Source: Tenuibacillus multivorans
GTDB lineage: Bacteria; Bacillota; Bacilli; Bacillales; Alkalibacillaceae
NCBI RefSeq assembly: GCF_900103915.1
Contig: NZ_FNIG01000001.1
Location: 62,001 to 126,000 of the forward strand
DNA: 64,000 nt
Reading direction: 5' to 3'
Shown: in pieces, positions 39,880 through 48,886 of the stretch
How the letters are laid out: each line of letters starts with the position of its first letter
Numbering within the stretch: the stretch's first letter is position 1
The notes under the pieces: model-generated
The model's input: only the letters and a program-made list of their open reading frames with translations
Databases searched by the model: none
Told to the model about the DNA's origin: nothing
Position numbers and translations under genes: made by a program

Positions 39880-40980
39880 ATGTCATTAACTGCGGGAATC
39901 GTCGGCTTACCAAACGTGGGAAAATCTACACTTTTTAATGCGATTACACAAGCAGGTGCACTATCTGCAAACTACCCATTTGCGACGATAGACCCTAATG
40001 TAGGAATTGTAGAAGTTCCAGATCATCGTTTACAAACGCTGACTGAGATGGTGAACCCGAAGAAAACCATCCCTACATCATTTGAATTTACTGATATTGC
40101 AGGAATTGTTGAAGGTGCAAGTAAAGGTGAAGGGTTAGGGAACCAGTTCCTATCCCATATTAGACAGGTAGATGCGATTTGTCATGTTGTTCGTTGCTTT
40201 TCTGATGACAACATTACACACGTATCTGGGAAAGTGGATCCTATTTCAGATATTGAGACCATTAATCTTGAACTAATTTTGGCTGACCTTGAGACCATTA
40301 TGAAACGTTATGATAAAGTAGCGAAATTAGCCAAACAAAAAGTGAAGGATGCTGTCTACGAATTTGAAGTATTGGAAAAACTTAAAGAGGCATTTGAAAA
40401 TGAAAAGCCAGCGCGCGCCATAGAATTTACTAAGGAACAAGAGAAATACGTTAAACAGCTACATTTATTAACGATTAAACCAATCCTTTATGTGGCAAAC
40501 GTTGGTGAGGATGAACTATTAGATATAGAAAGTAACGAAAACGTCCAAAGCGTAAAAGAATATGCAGCAAATGAAGGGGCAGAAGTGATTGTTGTTTGTG
40601 CCAAAGTTGAATCGGAAATTGCTGAATTAGAAGGGGAAGAGAAAGAAGAATTTTTACAAGAGCTTGGCATTGAGGAATCAGGATTAGACCAATTAATTAA
40701 GGCTTCTTACAATATGCTTGGTTTGGCAACTTATTTTACAGCTGGTGAACAGGAGGTAAGAGCCTGGACGTTCCGAAAAGGAATGACCGCCCCGCAAACA
40801 GCTGGGATCATACACACTGACTTTGAACGTGGTTTTATTCGTGCTGAAACGGTATCTTATGAAGATCTCGTTGAGGCTGGTTCGATGGCAAAGGCAAGGG
40901 ATAATGGTAAAGTTCGTTTAGAAGGAAAAGAATATATTGTCCAAGATGGCGATGTCATTCATTTCCGTTTTAATGTTTAG
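39880..40980 (+). CDS. ychF: Redox-regulated ATPase YchF
   Basis: OBG-family P-loop protein that binds ATP. G1 is GIVGLPNVGKSTLFNAIT, then DIAGIVEGASKGEGLGNQFL, and the ATP-favouring G4-like NVGED. A coiled coil precedes the C-terminal TGS domain (ARDNGKVRLEGKEYIVQDGD). Start at ATG 39880 with AAGGAG 11 nt upstream; the GTG at 39868 touches the site. 366 aa, the usual length. Called yyaF in B. subtilis. Confidence 0.95.
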   Translation: MSLTAGIVGLPNVGKSTLFNAITQAGALSANYPFATIDPNVGIVEVPDHRLQTLTEMVNPKKTIPTSFEFTDIAGIVEGASKGEGLGNQFLSHIRQVDAICHVVRCFSDDNITHVSGKVDPISDIETINLELILADLETIMKRYDKVAKLAKQKVKDAVYEFEVLEKLKEAFENEKPARAIEFTKEQEKYVKQLHLLTIKPILYVANVGEDELLDIESNENVQSVKEYAANEGAEVIVVCAKVESEIAELEGEEKEEFLQELGIEESGLDQLIKASYNMLGLATYFTAGEQEVRAWTFRKGMTAPQTAGIIHTDFERGFIRAETVSYEDLVEAGSMAKARDNGKVRLEGKEYIVQDGDVIHFRFNV

Positions 40981-41039
40981 GGTCAAATTTTTATTGTTAG
41001 ATGTCCAATTGTTTGATATAATACATTGATGTGAGTAAT

Positions 41040-41098
41040 TAGGATTACTCCTTGCTCCATTGAATAAGTGGGGCCGTAAAGTCCAAGAGGAGGTGAAG
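41040..41098 (+). promoter_or_regulatory. Possible S6:S18-binding mRNA leader of rpsF
   Basis: The leader can fold so that CTCC-A pairs with T-GGGG and CTCCTTG pairs with CAAG-A-GGAG, leaving an unpaired CCG in GGGGCCGTAAAGTCC and covering the rpsF ribosome site GAGGAGGTG. An unpaired CCG is the key feature of the autoregulatory S6:S18 motif as I know it. Fold judged by eye. Confidence 0.5.
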
Positions 41099-41102
41099 AC
41101 GG

Positions 41103-41393
41103 ATGAATAAATACGAAATCATGTATATCATCCGCCCAGACATGGAGGAAGATGCTCGTAAAGAAGAGATCGAACGTCTCCATAACGTGTTAACGGATAA
41201 TGGCGCGGAGATTACGAATGTTGATGAAATGGGACAACGTCGTCTAGCATATGAAATCAACGACTATCGTGATGGATACTATGTTGTTGTTAATTTCACT
41301 GCAGACGGTGAAGCGTTAGATGAATTTAGTCGTCTAGCGAAATACTCTGACGATGTGATTCGTCATATGGCTATTCGCGAAGACGATCAATAA
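41103..41393 (+). CDS. rpsF: 30S ribosomal protein S6
   Basis: 96-aa protein with the S6 fold: [39 protein letters not shown] and the RHMAIRED end. GAGGAGGTG precedes the ATG. First gene of rpsF-ssb-rpsR; with S18 it binds the 30S platform. Confidence 0.98.
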   Translation: MNKYEIMYIIRPDMEEDARKEEIERLHNVLTDNGAEITNVDEMGQRRLAYEINDYRDGYYVVVNFTADGEALDEFSRLAKYSDDVIRHMAIREDDQ

Positions 41394-41405
41394 GGAGTGT
41401 TTGAT

Positions 41406-41882
41406 GTGTTAAATCGTGTCGTATTAGTTGGAAGATTAACGAAAGACCCTGATCTACGCTACACGCCAAATGGTGTAGCTGTTGCGAACTTTACTGTTGC
41501 TGTCAACCGACCTTTTTCTAATCAGCAAGGAGAACGTGAGGCTGATTTCATTAACTGTGTTATTTGGAGACGTCCAGCTGAAAACCTTGCAAATTATATG
41601 AAAAAAGGAAGCATGGTCGGTGTTGATGGTCGTATTCAGACTCGTAACTTTGAGGGGCAAGATGGAAGACGCGTATTTATGACAGAGGTTGTCGCTGATA
41701 GCGTACAATTCCTTGAGTCAAAAGGTTCATCCCAAAGTGGACAAAGTGCTCAAAGAAGTGCTGCTCCAAACACATCAAACAGTCAAGACCAAGGTGGATT
41801 CAAAAAGTCTCAGGATGAACAGAATCCTTTTGAAGATAGTGGTGAACCGGTCGACTTATCAGATGACGATTTACCATTTTAA
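41406..41882 (+). CDS. ssb: Single-stranded DNA-binding protein
   Basis: OB-fold SSB ([20 protein letters not shown], then NFTVAVNR and FINCVIWR). A Gln/Ser/Asn-rich linker leads to the acidic partner-binding tip [12 protein letters not shown] 41406 is taken as the start because AAGGAG lies 8 nt before it and the family starts at this point; a GTG at 41397 is too close. 158 aa. Confidence 0.97.
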   Translation: MLNRVVLVGRLTKDPDLRYTPNGVAVANFTVAVNRPFSNQQGEREADFINCVIWRRPAENLANYMKKGSMVGVDGRIQTRNFEGQDGRRVFMTEVVADSVQFLESKGSSQSGQSAQRSAAPNTSNSQDQGGFKKSQDEQNPFEDSGEPVDLSDDDLPF

Positions 41883-42137
<255 letters not shown>

Positions 42138-42144
42138 TAATACG

Positions 42145-42183
42145 AAAACGGCTTACCTTGATAGATAGGTAAGCCGTTTTTAA
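42145..42183 (+). terminator. Terminator after rpsR
   Basis: A 13-bp stem (AAACGGCTTACCT / AGGTAAGCCGTTT) and T-run. The next 215 bp to yybS hold no further clear element apart from AT-rich promoter-like sequence. Confidence 0.88.
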
Positions 42184-42400
42184 CATTTAGACATGCGGTC
42201 GGATTAATAACAAACTTTACGAAAAAAATTCTTAATTAAATATGACCTTTTGGTACAATGCAAATAAACTTGGAAGGTTAACCCTTAAAGCAATCATTTA
42301 AAATCGACCATTTACATATGATATCATTCTAAAATGGTGTAAAATAGTACTAATAGAAAAAAGACATATTGACTAATAAATATAGAGGTGTACCGATAAA

Positions 42401-43342
42401 ATGAATCAGACTAAAGCCATCACTGAAGGTGCCATTTTTAGTGCCATATATATTGTATTGTTACTCTTATCTTTTTTTATCCCGATTCTAAATATTATCA
42501 TCACAATCGCTTTACCCTTACCTTTTATTATATATACGTACCGATATGGTCTTAAATATTCCATTGTGATGTTTATTGTAACAGCAATCGTTAGCTCTTT
42601 GTTTGCGACGGTTATATCGTTACCAGTCACCATCCTAATGGGATTAGGTGGTATGACAATTGGGTTTGCCATGCATCGTAAACGAAGTTCTTATGAAATA
42701 TTAGCTTGGGGAACAGTCGGTTATTCAGTTGGTCTAGTCATAGTTCATGTGATCATGCAATTTCTATTTCAAGTAAATTTGGTTGAGACGATTCGTCAAA
42801 GTATGGATGAAAGCATCTCCATGTATGTTTCAATGTTTGAAAGTATCGGTCAAACCCAAATTGATGATGAAACGATTGAATTACTGCAAGAACAAATGAA
42901 TCAAATGATCTATAAGATACCAACTTGGTTTGTCATGACAGGTTTGGTTTTTGCTTGGATTTCGCAGTGGTTAAGTTATAAAGTGATTAATCGTCTCGAA
43001 CAAACATCGTTGTCTTTTCCACCGTTTAGAGAGTTCACATTACCTGTTTCTTTAATTTGGTACTATTTACTTGGTTTAATTCTATCCTTGATTTACACCA
43101 ATCCAGGTGAAACGATGTACCTCGTGGCTGACAATCTATATTCCTTAGCAGGTTTATTATTAGCTATTCAAGGGTTATCCTTTGTGTTTTACTTCACGCA
43201 TTATAAAAACTGGACTAGGTTCGTACCAATAATTGTTATTGTTTTATTAGTATTACAGCCTTTACTAGTTCTTTATCCTTTGAGAATATTAGGTATAATT
43301 GATTTAGGTTTTCAAATGCGTGATCGATTATCCAAAAAGTGA
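42401..43342 (+). CDS. yybS: YybS-like membrane protein (DUF2232)
   Basis: 313-aa protein with about seven or eight hydrophobic helices. The start NQTKAITEGAIFSAIYIVLL is typical of the DUF2232 family (YybS), and the gene sits next to gdpP (yybT) and rplI, as in B. subtilis. Resembles S-component-like folds; function unproven. Only a weak ribosome site (AGAGGTG) is seen before ATG 42401. Confidence 0.87.
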   Translation: MNQTKAITEGAIFSAIYIVLLLLSFFIPILNIIITIALPLPFIIYTYRYGLKYSIVMFIVTAIVSSLFATVISLPVTILMGLGGMTIGFAMHRKRSSYEILAWGTVGYSVGLVIVHVIMQFLFQVNLVETIRQSMDESISMYVSMFESIGQTQIDDETIELLQEQMNQMIYKIPTWFVMTGLVFAWISQWLSYKVINRLEQTSLSFPPFREFTLPVSLIWYYLLGLILSLIYTNPGETMYLVADNLYSLAGLLLAIQGLSFVFYFTHYKNWTRFVPIIVIVLLVLQPLLVLYPLRILGIIDLGFQMRDRLSKK

Positions 43343-43374
43343 TAACGGATCTATCCATTGGGAGATGAAGTTTG

Positions 43375-45345
43375 ATGAACGATATTAAAGAATTAACCGA
43401 AAATAAAAGTATATGGCTATTATATGGCTTAGCAGGATTTTTAACGATAATAGTCATCTATTATGAATGGTTAATTGGTTCAGTACTAACGGTCGTCTTA
43501 GCTTACCTTATTTATTTGACTTACCGTAATGAAACAAAGAATAAACAGAGAACCGAAAATTACATCTCAACTTTGTCCTATCGGGTAAAAAAAGTAGGGG
43601 AAGAGGCATTGTTAGAAATGCCTTATGGAATCATTCTTTTTAGTGAAGATTACCAAATCGAATGGTGTAACCCATACATGAATCACTTTATGGATGGAGA
43701 GCAGTCATTAATTGGTGAGACATTGGCTGATTTATCTGATCCTTTAGCTGCAGCCGTTAAGGACGAAGATGAAGAACAATGGATTACGTTAGATGACCGT
43801 CAGTTTCAAGCCATTATAAAATCTGAGGAACGCCTCATTTATTTATTTGACCGAACAGACCATATTGAGCTAGAAAATCGATATGATAATGAACGAACAA
43901 TCATAGGTGTTATTTTCTTAGATAACTATGAAGAGCTAACACAGGCTATGGATGATACGTCTAAAAGTCATCTTAACTCTGAGGTAACATCGATTTTAAA
44001 TAGTTGGTCAAATGATTATGGTATCCATTTAAAACGAACATCACAAGAGCGTTTTATAGCTGTTATGAATAAAGAGATTTTAACACAGTTAGAGAAAACA
44101 AAGTTTGAAATATTAGATGAAGTTCGTGAGTTAATTTCAGATCAAAATGTGCCTCTTACCTTAAGTATCGGAATCGGAAGAGGTTCTGTTGATTTACCTG
44201 AGCTTGGTGATTTAGCTCAATCAAGCTTGGACCTTGCCTTAGGTCGAGGTGGTGACCAGGTTGCGATTAAAGATGAGTCCGGCCGTGTTAAATTCTATGG
44301 TGGTAAAACGAACCCAATGGAAAAACGCACACGGGTCAGGGCTCGCGTTATATCCCACGCCTTACGTGAGTTAGTCATGGAAAGTGAAAAGGTCCTAATT
44401 ATGGGGCATGTGACGCCAGATATGGATTCCATAGGATCATCAATCGGAATATTAAAACTAGCGCAGCAAAATGGGAAAAAAGGATACGTTGTATTTGATC
44501 CAGATGGGGTTAATACAGGGGTACAACGTCTAATGGATAGAATTGGTGAAAATGATGACTTAGCGGAATGGTTTATTACGCCAGAGGATTCATTGGATGT
44601 TGTGACGAAAAACACTTTAATTGTCGTTGTTGATACACATAAACCATCGATGGTTATGGAAGAGCGATTATTATCGAAAACGGAGCACATTGTCGTTATT
44701 GACCACCATCGTCGCGGTGAAGAATTCGTCGAAGAACCTACGTTGGTTTACATGGAACCGTATGCTTCGTCAACCGCAGAGTTGGTAACCGAATTACTGG
44801 AATATCAAGATGGTCCATTAAAATTAGACGTTTTAGAAGCAACAGCTTTATTAGCAGGAATCACCGTTGATACGAAATCATTTACATTGCGAACAGGATC
44901 TCGAACATTTGATGCAGCATCATATTTACGTTCAAAAGGTGCGGATACAGTTCTAGTGCAAAATTTATTAAAAGAAGATATTGATTTATACATTAAACGA
45001 AGTGAACTCGTTAAAAATGCAACAGTCTACCGTGAAGGTGTTGCGATTGCAAAAGGGTTAGATGATGGGGAATACGGAACCATTATTATAGCTCAAGCCG
45101 CCGACACATTATTAACGATGAGTAATGTTAAAGCATCGTTTGTCATCGCCAACCGCAAAGATGGTAAAATAGGGGTAAGTGCACGGTCACTTGGTGAAAT
45201 AAACGTTCAAGTCATTATGGAAAAAATGAATGGCGGCGGTCACTTAACAAATGCCGCAACCCAATTGGATGATACAACACTCGAACAAGTCGAAGAACAA
45301 CTTCGAGATATTATAGAAGAGTACTTTGAAGGAGGCGAAGACTAA
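43375..45345 (+). CDS. gdpP: Cyclic-di-AMP phosphodiesterase GdpP
   Basis: Membrane phosphodiesterase that degrades cyclic-di-AMP. Two N-terminal membrane helices (residues about 12-50) are followed by a PAS domain, a degenerate GGDEF domain ([20 protein letters not shown] region) and DHH/DHHA1 domains with [21 protein letters not shown] and [10 protein letters not shown], and the GGGH motif near the end ([10 protein letters not shown]). ATG 43375 has GGGAG upstream; the TTG before it is less likely. 656 aa. It abuts rplI with one-base overlap. Confidence 0.95.
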   Translation: MNDIKELTENKSIWLLYGLAGFLTIIVIYYEWLIGSVLTVVLAYLIYLTYRNETKNKQRTENYISTLSYRVKKVGEEALLEMPYGIILFSEDYQIEWCNPYMNHFMDGEQSLIGETLADLSDPLAAAVKDEDEEQWITLDDRQFQAIIKSEERLIYLFDRTDHIELENRYDNERTIIGVIFLDNYEELTQAMDDTSKSHLNSEVTSILNSWSNDYGIHLKRTSQERFIAVMNKEILTQLEKTKFEILDEVRELISDQNVPLTLSIGIGRGSVDLPELGDLAQSSLDLALGRGGDQVAIKDESGRVKFYGGKTNPMEKRTRVRARVISHALRELVMESEKVLIMGHVTPDMDSIGSSIGILKLAQQNGKKGYVVFDPDGVNTGVQRLMDRIGENDDLAEWFITPEDSLDVVTKNTLIVVVDTHKPSMVMEERLLSKTEHIVVIDHHRRGEEFVEEPTLVYMEPYASSTAELVTELLEYQDGPLKLDVLEATALLAGITVDTKSFTLRTGSRTFDAASYLRSKGADTVLVQNLLKEDIDLYIKRSELVKNATVYREGVAIAKGLDDGEYGTIIIAQAADTLLTMSNVKASFVIANRKDGKIGVSARSLGEINVQVIMEKMNGGGHLTNAATQLDDTTLEQVEEQLRDIIEEYFEGGED

Positions 45346-45791
45346 TGAAAGTGATTTTTACAAAAGATGTTAAAGGTAAAGGAAAAAAAGGTGAAGTGAA
45401 GGACGTCTCTGAAGGTTATGCGCGAAACTATTTATTAAAAAATAATCTAGCAGTTGAAGCAACAAAAGGCAATATGAAACAGCTAGAAGGCCAGAAGAAA
45501 AAACAACAAGAACAAGAACAAGAGATTTTAAACGAAGCTAAACATTTAAAAGATCAAATAGAAGATCTTACCGTAGAATTAACGGCTAAATCTGGTGATA
45601 GTGGGCGTTTATTTGGTTCCGTAACGAGTAAACAAATTGCTGAAGAGTTAAAAAAGAAACATAACATTAAAATTGATAAACGTAAGATTGAATTAGATGA
45701 TCCGATTAGATCATTAGGCTATACTAATGTACCGGTTAAGTTACATCCAGAGGTAACCGCCACTTTAAGAGTACATGTTAAGGAAGCGTAA
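45345..45791 (+). CDS. rplI: 50S ribosomal protein L9
   Basis: 148 aa: [20 protein letters not shown] then [15 protein letters not shown] (N domain), a long connecting helix rich in Gln/Glu, and the C domain with [19 protein letters not shown] precedes the ATG. Its start overlaps the gdpP stop. Confidence 0.98.
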   Translation: MKVIFTKDVKGKGKKGEVKDVSEGYARNYLLKNNLAVEATKGNMKQLEGQKKKQQEQEQEILNEAKHLKDQIEDLTVELTAKSGDSGRLFGSVTSKQIAEELKKKHNIKIDKRKIELDDPIRSLGYTNVPVKLHPEVTATLRVHVKEA

Positions 45792-45818
45792 CTGTTCCGC
45801 GTTAAAGGAGGAACTATC

Positions 45819-47183
45819 GTGTCAGATACCGTAATACAAGATCGTAGACCACCTCATAACATAGAAGCTGAACAAGCGGTTTTAGGTGCTATCTTTTTAC
45901 AACCAGATGTCATTGTAACAGCAAGTGAAATTTTGATGCCTGAAGACTTTTATCGCGTCAGTCATCAACGAATATTCGAAGTGATGATGCGACTGAATGA
46001 TAAAGGGGAACCGATTGACTTAGTAACGGTCACCAATGAACTTTCAGCATTAGAGATACTTGAAGAAATCGGTGGCGTATCATACTTAACAGATATTGCC
46101 GAATCTGTTCCTACGGCCGCTAATATTGAATACTACGCCAAAATTGTAGACGAAAAATCCGTTTTACGCCAAATGATCCAGGCGGCAACAGGTATTGTAA
46201 CAAGATCATTTGAAGAAAATGATGAAATAACGGATGTTATTGATTATGCGGAAAAATCTATTTTAGATGTTTCCCAGCAAAAGACTTCTGGTAGATTTAA
46301 AAATATTAAGGATGTCTTAATTAATGTCTATGACAATATCGAACAGCTTCATCATCAAAGTGAGGAAGTAACCGGAGTTCCAACGGGTTTTAAAGATTTA
46401 GATAAAATTACTTCAGGTTTTCAGGATAATGATTTGATTATTATTGCGGCACGTCCATCTGTCGGTAAAACTGCCTTTGCTTTAAATATTGCACAGAACG
46501 TCGCGATTCAAGCTCAGGAGAACTGTGCGATATTTAGTTTAGAGATGGGTGCTGAGCAGCTCGTCATGCGTATGTTGTGTGCAGAAGGCAATATTGATGC
46601 CCAACGACTTAGAACAGGTAGCTTAGAAGAAGAAGACTGGGGTAAGCTGACCATGGCGATGGGAAGTCTATCAGATGCTGGTATATTCATAGACGATACG
46701 CCAGGTGTTAAAGTGAATGAAATCCGATCAAAATGTCGCCGTTTAAAACAAGAACATGGGCTTGGCATGGTACTAATCGATTATTTACAGCTAATACAAG
46801 GTAGCGGTTCTAGCAAGGAAAACCGTCAACAGGAAGTTTCAGAGATTTCACGTCAATTAAAAGCACTAGCTCGTGAATTAGAAGTACCTGTCATTGCCTT
46901 ATCTCAGTTATCTCGTGGTGTTGAACAAAGACAGGACAAGCGTCCGATTATGTCTGACATTCGTGAATCAGGAAGCATTGAACAGGATGCAGATATCATT
47001 GGTTTCCTATATCGTGATGATTATTATAATGATGAAACTGAAAAAGAAAACATTATCGAAATCATTATCGCTAAGCAACGTAATGGTCCGATTGGGACAG
47101 TCGAATTAGCTTTTGTTAAAGAATATAATAAGTTCGTAGATTTAGACCGTAGATACAACGAAGCGGACATACCGCCGGCTTAA
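45819..47183 (+). CDS. dnaC: Replicative DNA helicase (DnaB family)
   Basis: Hexameric fork helicase, called DnaC in B. subtilis. The N-terminal domain (PPHNIEAEQAVLGAIFLQPD) binds primase, and the RecA-like domain has Walker A IIAARPSVGKTAFALN, Walker B MVLIDYLQLI and the DnaB SDIRESGSIEQDADII motif. 454 aa. GTG start at 45819 with AAAGGAGG upstream. Followed by terminators. Confidence 0.97.
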   Translation: MSDTVIQDRRPPHNIEAEQAVLGAIFLQPDVIVTASEILMPEDFYRVSHQRIFEVMMRLNDKGEPIDLVTVTNELSALEILEEIGGVSYLTDIAESVPTAANIEYYAKIVDEKSVLRQMIQAATGIVTRSFEENDEITDVIDYAEKSILDVSQQKTSGRFKNIKDVLINVYDNIEQLHHQSEEVTGVPTGFKDLDKITSGFQDNDLIIIAARPSVGKTAFALNIAQNVAIQAQENCAIFSLEMGAEQLVMRMLCAEGNIDAQRLRTGSLEEEDWGKLTMAMGSLSDAGIFIDDTPGVKVNEIRSKCRRLKQEHGLGMVLIDYLQLIQGSGSSKENRQQEVSEISRQLKALARELEVPVIALSQLSRGVEQRQDKRPIMSDIRESGSIEQDADIIGFLYRDDYYNDETEKENIIEIIIAKQRNGPIGTVELAFVKEYNKFVDLDRRYNEADIPPA

Positions 47184-47187
47184 AGAG

Positions 47188-47215
47188 CTCCTCACATTGT
47201 GTGAGGAGTTTTTGT
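47188..47215 (+). terminator. Terminator after dnaC
   Basis: Perfect 8-bp stem CTCCTCAC / GTGAGGAG then TTTTTG, starting just past the dnaC stop. Confidence 0.88.
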
Positions 47216-47226
47216 TTACATATATA

Positions 47227-47266
47227 AAAAACTTCTATTCTTATACGTATCTGAATAGAAGTTTTT
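47227..47266. terminator. Second, bidirectional hairpin terminator
   Basis: A 14-bp stem (AAAAACTTCTATTC / GAATAGAAGTTTTT) with T-runs in both directions, 11 nt after the first terminator. On the - strand it would stop transcripts coming from the carD side. Confidence 0.75.
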
Positions 47267-47571
47267 ACTTGAAATCTTATAGCAACCATGGCTTATTCAC
47301 TAAAAGTTACTCAACGTATCAACTATGACAATCGATAGAATTAACAGTACTACAAAAGTAATAATTAATCTCGCACTTAAATTTAATTTCATCAGAAATG
47401 TTTTAAATAGATAATATATGTTTTGAGTTGCCAAATCAAATCGCCCAAAAAATATATGTTTGTTACCCTTCAACACAAATTATAATTGAATAATAGCGAC
47501 AATAATATTAAAGTTCTGTAAATTTTAAACTATTTGGTAATTTGATAGGCTATATTTCACATCAAAAAAGC
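47267..47571. other. AT-rich gap between dnaC terminators and the carD operator
   Basis: No gene is supported. One 30-aa open frame on the - strand (47300-47392) reads as a small hydrophobic peptide (SARLIITFVVLLILSIVIVD) but lacks a ribosome site. Nothing else stands out. Confidence 0.5.
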
Positions 47572-47621
47572 CCTTAACAATCGTCAACAAAGTTGACAAT
47601 TGTTAAGGATTGTCATAAAGT
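47572..47621 (+). promoter_or_regulatory. carD promoter with overlapping palindromic operator
   Basis: A 37-bp near-perfect palindrome (47572-47608, 17-bp arms, one mismatch) centres on GTCAAC-AAA-GTTGAC. Its right half supplies an exact TTGACA -35 (47593-47598), and 17 nt later TAAAGT (47616-47621) is a fair -10. AATCGTCAAC-n4-TTGACA recurs at the marR promoter. Binding here should block RNA polymerase. Confidence 0.7.
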
Positions 47622-47666
47622 AAATAGTAAGGTAGATTTTACAATTCACAGATAGGAGCTATTAAA

Positions 47667-48158
47667 ATGTTTAATGTTGGAGATGTAATTGTTTATTCAG
47701 TACATGGATTAAGTAAAGTTGAAGATATATGTGAAAAGACTTTTTCTAGTGTGACAAAAACGTATTATGTATTACGACCTCTAGATCAGGACAATTTAAC
47801 TATAAGTGCACCTGTTGATAGTGATAAAGTCGTTATGCAAAAGTTGCTGGATACAGAGGAATCTGAGGAAATTTTACAATCATTTAATCAGCAGGGTATT
47901 AGCTGGATAGAAAATCCAAGACAAAGATTCAATAAATATCAGGAAATTGTGAAGACCGGAGACAGAAAGGAAATTGCTAAAATAGCCAATACATTAATGA
48001 AGAAAAACCTGGAGCTGAGTTTGAACAATAAAAAGCTATATGATCAAGATCACAAAATATTAGATTCGATTCAATACTTATTATTTGAGGAATTAGCCAT
48101 TTCTTTAGATAAAACTGTTGATGAAATAAATGAACAGGTAAACAACATGATAAAATAG
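47667..48158 (+). CDS. CarD/CdnL-family RNA-polymerase-binding regulator
   Basis: 163-aa protein of the CarD_CdnL_TRCF family, which binds the RNA polymerase beta subunit and influences open-complex stability. Residues 1-62 form the Tudor-like domain (FNVGDVIVYSVHGLSKVEDI, then YYVLRPLDQDNLTISAPVDS), and residues about 85-163 the helical DNA-contacting domain (SWIENPRQRFNKYQEIVKTG, KIANTLMKKNLELSLNN). ATG 47667 follows TAGGAG by 8 nt. It is a lone gene converging on a MarR-type regulator and carries the same operator motif as that gene. Confidence 0.88.
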   Translation: MFNVGDVIVYSVHGLSKVEDICEKTFSSVTKTYYVLRPLDQDNLTISAPVDSDKVVMQKLLDTEESEEILQSFNQQGISWIENPRQRFNKYQEIVKTGDRKEIAKIANTLMKKNLELSLNNKKLYDQDHKILDSIQYLLFEELAISLDKTVDEINEQVNNMIK

Positions 48159-48171
48159 TCATCTAGGTACA

Positions 48172-48210
48172 AGAGTTGAGACCAAAGCATGATTAACAAC
48201 TCTTATTTTA
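48172..48210. terminator. Terminator between carD and marR
   Basis: Stem AAGAGTTG / CAACTCTT with TATTTTATT after it on the + strand, between convergent genes. Confidence 0.7.
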
Positions 48211-48217
48211 TTGAACT

Positions 48218-48652
48218 TTAAGCTTCCACTCCCCAATCTGATTTTAATAGATCTTTTAAGAATGCCACCTGCTTTTCCCCAATTTTATCGGCTATTTTTT
48301 TCTCCAGTGAAGCTTTTAATGCCTCATTTTTTTCGTAGTATTCCTCTCCTAATGGAGTTAATTTTATGCATTTTTCTTTTTTGTTGTTTTTTACATTCAT
48401 GACCTCAACTAGGCCTTGTGATTCAAGCCTTTTTATAAATTTATGTGTTGCCTGCCGAGAGATATCTACATTTTTTGAAACATACGAAATGGCTGGCTGT
48501 TTTTTGTATATTCTAGCCATAATAAACCATTCAGAATTGGAAATATAAATATCGCTGCTATCATTCCACAATTCCTCCGTGATTCTACGAAGCAAAAGAT
48601 GACGCTCACTTATTAAGTCAACCAAATCCAAGTGTTCTAAATCCGAATCCAA
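48218..48652 (-). CDS. MarR-family transcriptional regulator
   Basis: 144-aa winged-helix dimer typical of MarR regulators. The recognition region is AISYVSKNVDISRQATHKFI and the wing region is SQGLVEVMNVKNNKKEKCI. Helical dimer ends flank it (LLLRRITEELW at the N-terminus, KIADKIGEKQVAFLKDLLKS at the C-terminus). TTG 48652 follows TTGGAG by about 10 nt; no better start is seen. The ligand is unknown. A dyad shared with the carD promoter covers its own -35. Confidence 0.85.
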   Translation of the reverse strand: MDSDLEHLDLVDLISERHLLLRRITEELWNDSSDIYISNSEWFIMARIYKKQPAISYVSKNVDISRQATHKFIKRLESQGLVEVMNVKNNKKEKCIKLTPLGEEYYEKNEALKASLEKKIADKIGEKQVAFLKDLLKSDWGVEA

Positions 48653-48685
48653 GCGTTTTCACTCCAATCGATGTAATCAACAATT

Positions 48686-48725
48686 AATGTACAAAAAAAT
48701 AAATAAATCGTCAACCTTATTGACA
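48686..48725 (-). promoter_or_regulatory. marR promoter with operator shared with carD
   Basis: On the - strand TTGACG (48709-48714), 17-nt spacer and TACATT (48686-48691). The -35 is half of the dyad GTCAA-n5-TTGAC (48710-48724). Its surroundings, AATCGTCAAC-n4-TTGACA, are identical at 16 fixed positions to the carD operator. The overlap predicts negative autoregulation. Confidence 0.7.
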
Positions 48726-48798
48726 TTAAAGATTGGGCATTGAACCAAGATTTTCCTTTAATGAATAAAACACGTACAAATAGTTAAAAGTATTTGTA

Positions 48799-48842
48799 AA
48801 TGTTCGTTTTATATTGAAAAATAATATATTTGCTGATAGAAT
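48799..48842 (+). promoter_or_regulatory. purA promoter with a possible PurR box
   Basis: TTGAAA (48814-48819), 17-nt spacer and TAGAAT (48837-48842). Directly upstream, AATGTTCGTTTT (48799-48810) is the complement of a one-mismatch PurBox (CGAAC core). Only one box is evident, whereas PurR usually uses two, so regulation is tentative. Confidence 0.45.
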
Positions 48843-48886
48843 AACGATGGATTTAAGTTATTTCTTAATATTTAGGAGGCCTTTAG

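Noticed and set aside
48719-48742. Second promoter for purA starting at TTGACA 48720
   Set aside because: The hexamer 17 nt downstream is AACCAA, not a -10; a better purA promoter lies at 48814-48842.
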